Below, piece after piece: positions 18,401 through 25,752 of a stretch of DNA of 26,020 bases. How positions within the stretch are numbered: the first letter of the stretch is position 1; each line of letters opens with the position of its first letter. A program made the position numbers and the translations under genes. The DNA comes from Cruorifilaria tuberocauda (lineage: Eukaryota; Nematoda; Chromadorea; Rhabditida; Onchocercidae): NCBI GenBank assembly GCA_013365365.1, contig JABVXU010000685.1, positions 1-26,020 of the forward strand, in the 5' to 3' direction. The notes under the pieces were generated by a model that was not told the origin of the DNA, did not search any database, and saw only the letters and a program-made list of their open reading frames with translations.

Positions 18401-21400
18401 AGTGATTTTTTGAATATGCATTTATCACGCTCTATCAGGTTATTCTTATAAGTAAATGTTGTATAGGGTTTTTTTTATTTTTGAATTATTTTGTATGAAA
18501 CTGAAATTAAAATCTTCATACCAAATTGTTTTTTACTTTTATTTACGCTCAAAAAAATTTTCAGACTGGTGAAATAATCAATTTTAATACAACGATAACA
18601 AAAAATATTCCAGTGGATATGCCTTTATGTGGTTTCAGAAATGAACATTGCGATCATCCGAGGTTATAAAATATACTAATTCAAGTATTCGAATTAATTA
18701 GAAATACAATAATCTAATAAAAAAATTAATAGCAAAGCTATAATAAACCTACAATATCCAGTAATTCATTTCCTATAATTATAAATATAATCAATTCCTA
18801 TTTTCAGAATTGTGATAAAAATCTCACTAACGATATTTGGATTTATTTTGCTATTTTCTGTTTTTTTTGCTTATCGAAAATCGTAAGTTTAACTTATTTT
18901 CTTTTTTTTCAATTTTTAGTTTCTTGTTTTTTTTTTCTTTGCAAACCGAAATTATCAATTATAATTTTTTCATGAATATATTAAGTTACGATTTAGTATC
19001 TAAAAAATATATTTGAATATATGGATAGGAAAAGTGGTGAATCATTGCAAATGCCATGGTCAATTCCTTATCAGCTTCTCAAATTTGTTAACATCGAATC
19101 ATCTTCGGTAAAATATTACTGTTAATATATCAGATATCTTTTTTTTTTTTTTTTAATCTCTTATCAATTTATCTCAAATTATTTTTTAGCAATTAAGAGA
19201 TTAAATGAAATGTTAAACTTTCTAATTTAGTCTTCTATTAAAAAAGATAAGAAGGTAAACCTTAGCGAAATTTTGCTCTTCCAGGTGATATCCATACAAA
19301 GTTCACGAGTGGAGTCAAAGGTTAAATTAAAAGATTTATATCGCTCACGAAAATTTGCAATGATTGAACTTGGTGCGGTAGTTGTTGAACCGTACAAACT
19401 CAAAGCAGGACCATTTTTTGACGATTCCGATGTAGCACTTCTTCATCAGGTTGATTATCAATAGCACATTGATAAAATAATATATTTGATAGAATTTGCT
19501 TGTTAAAAGAATTACAGTATTCTTTTTTACAAAAATACAGTATTCCTGGTTTATAAAATACAGTATTCCTCGTTTAAAAAAAAGCACGGGTTTTAAAAAT
19601 ACAGTTTTTTCTGCATTCCATTACGAATTTTTTATGTGTGCAGTATAACATCTCGTATCATATCTCGTGTTAGGAATTAAATTTATACAGTGTATACGTA
19701 TATTAGTTGATAAAATAATATATTCAATAGAGTTTTTTGCTTATAAGAATACGGTATTTTATTTTTTGCAGTACTATATCTATTACTGTCATATATCGTA
19801 CTATAAATTAAATTCATACGGTATATCAATTTGCAATACTGGAAATGTTTACTTTTAATTTACTATTTTATAGTTTTAAAAATTTAGGTGATAAAAATTA
19901 TCATATAATATAGCAGTTAATTAGCGTATTAGTTGATTAATTATTGGATTTGAAGAGTAATTTAAAAAATTAATCAATGATATGAAATGATTATGTTTTT
20001 ATACAAATTTTGCCCTTACCACTATTAATAGTATTATTAAAATCAAATAATTGAATCACTAGTAGGAAAAAAGGAGACAAGCGATTAGTATAATTGGCTT
20101 CTTGTGACACTGTATTGACTTACTGCATTAGGTTTTGTAGATGAAACAATATATTGGTGTTGACTTACTGTATTAGGTTTTGTAGATGAAACAATATATT
20201 GGTGTTGACTTACTGTATTAAGTTTTGTAGATGAAACAATTGGTACATGATAATATCAATCAGTTTGTTGGAATATGTTTTGATAAAAAAACCGAATTCT
20301 ATGCAGTTTGGAATCATTGTTTACGTGGAACATTAGCTGATTTAATGTTTTCAAATACAACCATCAATCGAAGTGATAAGATAAGCAGTGATAAGGAGAG
20401 TGGTGTAGCATTTCAGGAAAATTTTAAGCGTGCTTTTGTTCGTGATATTATTCGAGTTTGTTTTCATTATATTTTTTTTTATTATAATACTTTAATTGTG
20501 TTTATCGATCTTTGAACATAATCCTTAAGTTTGTCGAATTTTTGTAAAATCTAATTTTTAATTAATTAATTCACTTTTCGGTATGATATTTGGGTGATAT
20601 ACGTAATCTATTATCTTTTGCTTATTCCTCAGGGCCTGGAATTTTTGCATGCCTCAACGATCGGTTATCATGGTTCGTTAACTCCATCACAATGTCTCAT
20701 TGATAGTCGTTGGATTTTGAAACTTTCCGGATTTGGCTTATCAAAAATACTCTATAAATGGAATATACGAGGTTCAATAGGTGTTAAAAATGGCATATGG
20801 TTAATTTCAAATTCAGGTCTGTTAAAAAATTAATTGAAATTGAAGTTGATAAGTTATAAAGTTTTTAACATCGATTTTTTTCTAAATAGTTGTAGTGAAA
20901 TGATAATTAATATTTTGATTATTTTATAGTTATTTCGGTAGAAATGACGAACTTATTGCTTTAATGTAGACTTTGTTTTTTTTTGATAAAATCGTACATT
21001 TGTTGGAAGATGAATTAAAAAAATGTTTTAACTTATCAATTATCAAAATAAATTTTTTATGAAAATATCAAATAACTTACAGTATTAAATAATATCAAGT
21101 AATTTAACAAAAGTAATTATCAGAACAAATTCTTTGAGTATAAGTTATCAAAGTAAATTTTTTATCAAATAATTTATAAGTATTAAATAATATGAAGTGA
21201 TTTGTCAAAGATAATTATCAAAATAAGTTCTTTGGTTATCAGTTATCAAGATAAATTATCAAAAGAAAAGTGATAAAATTGCTGTTAATTTAAAGTTTTA
21301 TTAATAGTAATAGTTATATTAATAGTTAATTTAAAGTTTTATTAATAATAATAATTGACATTGTTAAAATTCAAAATCGAAATGGATATTACTGATTGAA

Positions 21401-24400
21401 GTGACTTTAATTTAAATGATAAATTCAGACTTATATTACTATTCACCTGAAATGCGTCGATCACTCAGAAATATGATGAGTAAAGGTGCGATAACGTTCG
21501 ATATTAAGCAAGCACAAGCTGCTGATATCTATGCATTCGGAATTATTTTGTATGAAATTATCTTTCGTAGAAAGTTGATGACACTTGATAATAATCACTG
21601 CGGTATTTGTTTTCTTTACCTATTTGTATCATTTTTGTTTTTCTTTAAGAAAGTTGTATGATAACTGATAAACTTAACAGGCGGAATTATTTGGAAACTT
21701 TAAAACTTATCAGTAGAACTGTAACAGAAAAAAAGAATAAAATTATGAATGAATTAATTACGGTATTTGTTATATTTACCTATTTGTATAATTTTTATTT
21801 TTCTTTAAGAAAGTTGTATGATAACTGATAAACTTAATAGGCGGAATTATTTGGAAAATTAACTGATAAAGTTAACAGGCGGAATTCTTTGGAAACTCAT
21901 CAGTAGAACTGTGAAAAAAAAATAAAATTAAATATTTATGAATGAATTAATTAAATTTCAGATACTGAAAGATCAAGTATAGATCATTTAAATATTTTTT
22001 GTGAATCAGTTGAAGCACTAATTCCACCTTATCCATCTATTCCGCCAAATACTGAAGTACATCCGGATTTGCTTGGATTAATGCATAAATGCTGGTCCGG
22101 TTTAACGGAACAACGTCCTGATGCATCATTAGCACGAAAAATTACGGATGCTACATTGAAAATGTAGGTGAAATATTTTCGAGATACTAATTATTAGAAA
22201 TTCTATTAGACGTGGTTTGATTACTTATTCAAGTATACTTACTATTTTGATCGAAAGTAAATCGATTATTACTATCTCGAAGAGATAATGTAGCAAATTA
22301 TTCTCTATTCGAAATTTCAGATCCGGTAGTTTGGTCGATCAGATGATTAAAAATCTTGAAGAGGTAAAATTTTCCTTTAATAAAATTTTTTTTTTTCCGG
22401 ATAATCATTGAAATTTGTGGTACATTGATTTAATAATTATATTATATAATGATGTAATTATACTTTTTAAAAGTAATGTTCAAAGTAATCATATGATTAC
22501 TAATAATTAATTAATAATTCAAATCAATTCAATTATAATTCAATAAAAGTAATAAGCTTAAAATACTAATTTCATCCTTGACATTAGAAAATTATTTTCA
22601 CTCAGTCTGATCTTTACTGCATAACTGTAAAATACTGTAAAATGTTATCAGGAAAGATCGGGAAAATTTAACTAAATATATCGAAGTGAAATTTTTGCAA
22701 ATACAATTTAATCCTTTACATTCGAAAAATATTTGTACGCAATTTGATCTTTACTACATAACTGTAAAATGTTATCAGGAAAGATTGGGAAAATTTAACT
22801 AAATATATCAAAGTTAAACTTTTACGAGTAAGAAGTAAAAAGAAGTAGAAGTTTTATGGAGTAAAAGTTTTAAAAGAAATTAATTTTATAGTATACGAAT
22901 AATTTGGAGAACTTAGTGAAAGAACGGACGAAACAATTGGAAGAAGCACAAGAGCATGCTGAACGTTTGCTTCTTGAACTGTTACCAAAGTAAGATATTA
23001 ACTTAAAACTTATTCAATCAATAATTTTAGCAGGTTTCTTAGGCTATCATAAGATGGTATAGATATCTACCAAAAAAAGATCACTTCATCCTTAAATTAG
23101 CTGGAAAAGAGATTAAGTTAATATTGATTTTCATTACTTTTACACGAGGATATTCAAGTCTGAACAGATGTGAAAAGTATTTATTCAACTATTTTATCAC
23201 ACTTCATGAACAATCAATCACTTGATATTGATCTGATAAAGGATTACTCAATCTTTAAAGAAAGATTAAATTAAGATCAAGTTAAAAACTACGTAAGGAT
23301 ATTTATTCAATATTCAAATTTGAAATTCGAAAAAATATTTGAAATTCAATATTCAAATTTGAAATTCGAAAAAATATTTGAAATTCAATATTCAAATTTG
23401 AAATTCGAAAAAATATTTGAAATTCAATATTCAAATTTGAGATTCGAAAAAATATTTGAAATTCAATATTCAAATTTGAAATTCGAAAAAATATTTGAAA
23501 TTCAATATTCAAATTTGAAATTCGAAAAAATATTTCAAATTCAATATTCAAATTTGAGATTCGAAAAAATATTTCAAATTCAATATTCAAATTTGAAATT
23601 CGAATAGTTTGTAAAAATGATTTATTCATTAAATACTTGTACCAGATTTCACAGGCTATATTATAAAGTCATGAAGTGAAATGTTACATGCATATTGATA
23701 ACATTCTGATAAAAGATCATTCGATCTTTAAAAAAGATCAGATTAATATTAAGCTAAGTTAAAACTAATTTCATTCCTTTTACGTGAGGATATTCAAATT
23801 TGAGTAGACGTAAAAACGATTTAAAAAATTCAAATGGTAGTGAAAACAAAAATTTTTTTGCAAGTAATACAGTTGATTTATTTTTAGATCGGTAGCTGAT
23901 GAGCTGAAAATGGGTCGTCGGGTTGATCCAAAAATTTTCAAATCAGCAACAGTGATGTATTCGGATGTTGTCGGTTTCACCTCACTCTGTAGTGATAGCT
24001 TACCGATGGAGGTGGTAACACTGTTAAGTGGTGTTTTTCAAAAATTTGATTTAATCATTTCACAGCACCAATGCTACAAGGTATGTATTCTAATTAACTT
24101 CAGATCAGCTTAAAGTAAGATTAAGATCAAGTTACAACTATTTGATTTAACTGTCTTAAAATTACTAAACATAATAATTTATAGGTAATAAAGGGGGTAT
24201 GTATTCTAATTAACTTCGGATCAGCTTAAAGTGAGATTAAGATCAAGTTACAACTATTTGATTTAACTGTCTTAAAATTACTAAACATAATCATTTATAG
24301 GTAAGAAAGGTAAATCATAAGTCAGTCGAAAAACAAAAAAAGGAAATAAAGAGTTAAAATTTTAATCTATTTTAAATTCAAGCATGAATATTAATAATAT

Positions 24401-25752
24401 AAATTTTAGGTTAATTACTTCTTACTACTTAGTATTATTCTTGATTAAGGTTGAAACAATTGGCGATGCATATATGGTAGCATCTGGTGTACCAATTATC
24501 AGTCTACATAATCATGTTCGTGATATTGCATCTGTTGCAATTATGATGAGAGATGTAAGCTTTAATTTATTCCTTTTTAAATCTTTCCAATTTTCCTTTC
24601 TTTGAACGTTAAAGTATAGCAATATTGATTTATCCATTTAAAAATACTTTTAATAGAAATGCAAAATTTATGACGAATATAAATTTCAGTAAAATATAAA
24701 ATGAAGTTCATAAAGAACGGAATATATTTAAATATATCATATTTTACAGGAAATGAAATTGAATTATACTTTATCTATTTAAAAATATTTTTAATTAAAA
24801 TACAAAATCTATAAAAAATGAAATTCATAAAGAGTGGAATATATTTAGTATATTTTATTTATCATGCTTAAAATTATTGGAAATAATCATCTTTATTCAT
24901 GAGAAATGGATTGTATTTATCATTATCATTATTTGTCATTTAATTTATTATATTTAAAATTATTGGAAATAATCATTTTTTTAAAGTAAGTTTTTTTTTT
25001 TAAATATCTCTTTAATACTTTCTTAGAATTGGAATGATTGATTATCAAAGATATTGAAAATAAAATTTTCAGTTCCTATCCGGATATGAAATACCACATA
25101 GACCGGGACAAAAGTTACATTGTCGTTGGGGTTTTAATACAGGACCGGTATTTGCTGGTGTTGTTGGTTTAACTGCACCGCGATATTGTATTTTTGGCCA
25201 AACGGTTTCACTTTTTCTTTTTTTCAAAAAAAAAATATGTAAAATGAAGTAAGAGAACTGTAATTAAATAGTTTAGTAAATTTAGCTTTTTACTGATAAA
25301 GAAAAAATTGTCTTATCATTTGAACATTTTATCATTAATAAATAAAGCTTATCATTGATTAATGATAAGACAATTATAAACCGTAAATTAATTTCCAATA
25401 ATTATTTCTGCCTATTTATTTATGATAATTTGTTATTCATCCGGAATTTAATCATTCCGTATTTGAAATTTTTGTTTTTTACCTGCTTTTTCTCTCCCTC
25501 TCTCTCTCTTTCTTTCTCCATTGTATACTTTAACTTTTCTTTTTTGTTATGAAAAAGTGATAAGTAGAGAAATTTGATAAATTTAGCACAAATACAATTT
25601 GCACTTGAAGATCATTTCAGGTGACAATAGCGGCAAAAATGGAAAATAGTGGTTTACCGGATAAAATTCAAATTACTCTGAAAAGTTATCAGTTATTAAC
25701 AGCTCGATATCCGGAATTTAAATGCTCACCACGAGGAGGAGTTCGAATTGAC
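12150..25752 (+). CDS. Receptor-type guanylate cyclase, 3' end beyond window
   Basis: Single-pass membrane receptor expected to make cGMP from GTP. Exons: 12150-12430, 13396-13520, 14501-14598, 14944-15015, 15227-15410, 15951-16150, 16505-16576, 16886-17033, 17260-17423, 18565-18662, 18808-18882, 19029-19107, 19231-19254, 19285-19449, 20231-20455, 20633-20816, 21429-21602, 21962-22163, 22321-22363, 22892-22989, 23888-24080, 24450-24554, 25073-25204, 25621-25752. They join in phase to 3273 nt (1091 residues). Order: hydrophobic N terminus; extracellular ligand-binding fold to about residue 480; membrane span at about 483-502; kinase-homology domain at about 550-845; coiled coil at about 865-905; cyclase domain from about 910. 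It is a gcy-family member; I cannot assign a specific orthologue. The exact start (12150, or splicing into 12176) is uncertain. Two catalytic residues are substituted (see the cyclase exons). Confidence 0.92.
12428..12780 (+). repeat. Duplicated donor region inside cyclase intron 1
   Basis: The true donor TTAG|GTAAGT (12428-12436) is followed by TGTGATAACTTCTTAAC at 12471. A second near-identical block of over 100 bp, containing TGTGATAACTTCTTAAC and ATTTTGGACTAAATCGATTACAG, lies 210 bp further on (12681). A third short copy with TTAGGTAAGTAAATTTGTG lies at 12632, 34 bp before the one at 12667. Each extra copy also carries TTAG|GTAAGT. Confidence 0.8.
13396..17423 (+). CDS. Cyclase exons 2-9: extracellular ligand-binding domain
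   Basis: Residues about 94-448. Exon 2 ends in LFGPACDS, the GPxC turn typical of receptor-cyclase/ANP-receptor folds. Exons 3-4 have [17 protein letters not shown] and [21 protein letters not shown], matching the fold's second strand and the 'sample all time, check everyone' helix. Exon 5 has [10 protein letters not shown]. Exon 6 has [21 protein letters not shown]. Exon 8 has the [19 protein letters not shown] helix. The exon 5 donor chosen is GTATAT at 15411 (phase 1), because it joins smoothly to exon 6 at 15951. Another acceptor at 15887 would add 21 residues in frame (15888-15950) and is a possible isoform. The ligand cannot be predicted. Confidence 0.85.
13841..14352. mobile_element. 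Fold-back (MITE-like) element in cyclase intron 2
   Basis: The left arm at about 13841-13969 is the reverse complement of the right arm at about 14228-14352. For example, AATCTATTTAGGAATACTTT on the left pairs with AAGTATTATTCCTAAATAGA on the right, and CAAAACAAAAATATAATAG pairs with CTATTGTATTTTTGTTTTG. Arm identity is high but not perfect, with a few small indels. The roughly 260-bp loop holds three 47-bp direct repeats. No transposase is encoded. The size (about 510 bp) and long inverted arms fit a non-autonomous DNA element. I could not fix a target-site duplication. Confidence 0.7.
14054..14190. repeat. 47-bp tandem repeat, three copies, in the fold-back loop
   Basis: TTATCATAGTTATCATTATA starts at 14054, 14101 and 14148, giving a 47-bp period with only a few differences. 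The third copy decays after about 14170. Each unit holds several TTATCA words. Confidence 0.85.
14650..14935. repeat. 146-bp direct duplication in cyclase intron 3
   Basis: ACTACGTGAGTTACGTGAAA occurs at 14695 and again at 14841. Both are followed by AAGTAATTC and then TTTATTACTCAATATTACTC and TCTTTAACT. The intron (14599-14943) is therefore essentially two diverged copies of one segment, the second ending next to the acceptor. Confidence 0.75.
15125..15222. repeat. 29-bp tandem repeat next to the intron 4 acceptor
   Basis: ATTCTTAATCATTATTAT-type units start at 15134, 15163 and 15192 (29 bp apart), with TTTTATCACT between them. The last copy ends in TTTTTTATCAAATCGTAG, so it supplies the pyrimidine tract of the acceptor at 15226. 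Confidence 0.8.
15508..15870. repeat. 33-bp minisatellite, 11 copies, in cyclase intron 5
   Basis: GATTCTCGAAGAAGTTAAGC begins a unit at 15508 and every 33 bp after that to 15838 (11 units), with one or two base differences between copies. Because 33 is divisible by three and the unit lacks stops in some frames, open frames run across it on both strands ([11 protein letters not shown] repeats on plus, [11 protein letters not shown] on minus). The plus frame is the same frame as exon 6 (15951-16150). I treat the block as intronic because it does not fit the ligand-binding fold. Confidence 0.9.
16151..16504. other. Cyclase intron 6, nothing supported
   Basis: This is AT-rich intron DNA. The word ACTACAATAAATT occurs twice about 27 bp apart (around 16280 and 16306). 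I see no exon-like sequence or larger repeat. Confidence 0.6.
17641..17808. repeat. 24-bp minisatellite, 7 copies, in cyclase intron 9
   Basis: CAAAATCAATGATAATGATG-type units start at 17641 and every 24 bp to 17785. Most contain the palindrome GATATC at the unit junction. As with the 33-bp repeat, the length is a multiple of three and gives spurious frames on both strands (KSMI repeats on plus, DFDIIII on minus). Confidence 0.9.
17880..18440. repeat. Degenerate repeat of roughly 150 bp in intron 9
   Basis: ATCATTATGATAGTGATTTT-type blocks recur near 18078, 18230 and 18388. Between them are many variants of TATCTATAATATTGATTTT. A GAATTTATCACACTCTATCA block near 17930 returns as a variant near 18415. 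The copies have diverged too far for clean unit borders. Confidence 0.55.
18565..18882 (+). CDS. Cyclase exons 10-11: juxtamembrane Cys motif and membrane span
   Basis: Exon 10 (18565-18662) ends in [18 protein letters not shown], the Cys-Gly-Phe-x-Asn-Glu-x-Cys signature found just outside the membrane in receptor guanylate cyclases. Exon 11 (18808-18882) encodes [20 protein letters not shown] and then AYRKS. This is a clean hydrophobic span at about residues 483-502 with a positive stop-transfer end, so the C-terminal half is cytosolic. Confidence 0.9.
19029..19449 (+). CDS. Cyclase exons 12-14: start of kinase-homology domain
   Basis: Exon 12 (19029-19107) has MPWSIPY, the Trp-x-Ile-Pro motif that follows the membrane span. 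Exon 13 (19231-19254) is a 24-nt micro-exon (SSIKKDKK) with acceptor TAATTTAG and donor GTAAAC, both phase 0. It could be skipped without shifting the frame. Exon 14 (19285-19449) covers the N-lobe strands ([17 protein letters not shown]) up to ALLHQ, which continues directly into MKQLVHDN in exon 15. Confidence 0.8.
19463..19840. repeat. Two diverged copies of a ~230-bp segment in intron 14
   Basis: TTGATAAAATAATATATTTG at about 19469 and a close match at about 19707 each start a stretch containing GAATTACAGTATT / GAATACGGTATT and later AAATTAAATTYATACRGT. The first copy also holds short internal repeats of ATACAGTATTCCT. The minus ORF at 19345-19587 and the plus ORF at 19667-19858 are by-products. 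Confidence 0.6.
20116..20240 (+). repeat. 45-bp triplication of a splice acceptor (intron 14 / exon 15)
   Basis: The segment TGACTTACTGTATTAGGTTT + TGTAGATGAAACAAT + ATATTGGTGT starts at 20116 and 20161. A third copy (20206-20240) runs into the real exon 15. Each copy contains TTTTGTAG|ATGAAACAA, so the acceptor and the first exon bases exist three times (AG at 20140, 20185 and 20230). Only the last leads into the long coding exon. The first two reach an in-frame TAG or TAA 11 codons later. Confidence 0.9.
20231..22163 (+). CDS. Cyclase exons 15-18: kinase-homology domain (pseudokinase)
   Basis: Exon 15 (20231-20455) has [18 protein letters not shown] and the hinge-like RGTLADLMF. Exon 16 (20633-20816) has [20 protein letters not shown], where HGSL replaces the kinase HRDL, then [14 protein letters not shown], where GFG replaces DFG. 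This is the usual inactive signature of receptor cyclases. Exon 17 (21429-21602) has YYYSPEMRR (APE position) and [13 protein letters not shown]. Exon 18 (21962-22163) has [20 protein letters not shown]. The domain is expected to bind nucleotide or scaffold and to gate the cyclase, not to phosphorylate. The exon 18 donor is GTAGGT at 22164. Confidence 0.9.
20817..21428. other. Cyclase intron 16, TTATCA/TGATAA-rich
   Basis: This is AT-rich intron DNA with many ATTATCAAAATAA-type words. A loose repetition (TTATCAAAATAAATTTTTTA, then TATTAAATAATATSAAGT) occurs at about 21040 and 21150. It holds no coding sequence. Confidence 0.55.
21601..21961 (+). repeat. 160-bp duplication of cyclase intron 17 including its donor
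   Basis: The exon 17 donor CG|GTATTTGT at 21601 is repeated at 21761. Both are followed by a TTACCTATTTGTAT block, TTTCTTTAAGAAAGTTGTAT and GATAACTGATAAACTTAA. A shorter internal piece (TTAACAGGCGGAATT) appears a third time. Copy 1 ends ATGAATGAATTAATTAC; copy 2 ends ATGAATGAATTAATTAAATT + TCAG, the true acceptor. Confidence 0.85.
22321..22989 (+). CDS. Cyclase exons 19-20: signalling-helix coiled coil
   Basis: Exon 19 (22321-22363) encodes [14 protein letters not shown] and exon 20 (22892-22989) encodes [20 protein letters not shown] then [13 protein letters not shown]. Together they match the conserved dimerisation helix between the kinase-homology and cyclase domains (pattern NLE-LV-ERT--L--E----E-LL--LLP). 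It transmits the signal and holds the dimer. Confidence 0.92.
22590..22830. repeat. 137-bp direct duplication in cyclase intron 19
   Basis: GATCTTTACTGCATAACTGT at 22609 recurs with one change at 22746. Both are followed by ATGTTATCAGGAAAGAT and GGGAAAATTTAACTAAATAT. Both are also preceded by a TTYATCCTTKACATT block. Confidence 0.8.
23315..23606. repeat. 39-bp minisatellite, about 7.5 copies, in cyclase intron 20
   Basis: CAAATTTGAAATTCGAAAAA starts at 23315 and every 39 bp to 23588, where the last copy stops after about 19 bp. The unit contains the near-palindromes TTCAAATTTGAA and AAATATTT. The length is again a multiple of three, so open frames cross it on both strands without being genes. 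Degenerate larger relatives (GAGGATATTCAA) flank it at about 23146 and 23787. Confidence 0.9.
23888..25752 (+). CDS. Cyclase exons 21-24: class III cyclase domain, two catalytic substitutions
   Basis: Exon 21 (23888-24080) has the first metal-binding Asp930 in [12 protein letters not shown]. Exon 22 (24450-24554) has VETIGDAYM with guanine-specifying Glu970 and second metal Asp974; its acceptor TTGATTAAG is weak. Exon 23 (25073-25204) has [21 protein letters not shown] with the guanine-contact Cys1042. Exon 24 (25621-25752) reads [19 protein letters not shown] where the family has VNTASRMES. The transition-state Asn is therefore Thr1049 and the Arg is Lys1053; FGDT is also FGQT. Family knowledge says that Asn and Arg are needed for catalysis. 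The usual C-terminal GEVEIKGKG segment is not found before 26020. Confidence 0.9.
24081..24315 (+). repeat. 116-bp duplication of the intron 21 donor region
   Basis: GTATGTATTCTAATTAACTT begins at the true donor (24081) and again at 24197, with only about five differences over the copy. Copy 1 ends TTTATAG|GTAATAAAGG and copy 2 ends TTTATAG|GTAAGAAAGG, so each copy ends in an acceptor-like site. Confidence 0.85.
25481..25520. repeat. CT-rich microsatellite in cyclase intron 23
   Basis: A pure pyrimidine run of CTCTCCCTCTCTCTCTCTTT type lies about 100 bp before the exon 24 acceptor. It could act as a polypyrimidine element, but it is probably just simple sequence. Confidence 0.7.

Noticed and set aside
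23303..23629. ORFs on both strands over the 39-bp repeat (possible CRISPR-like array)
   Set aside because: Units are directly abutting with no unique spacers, in a eukaryotic intron; it is a minisatellite, not a CRISPR array or gene.
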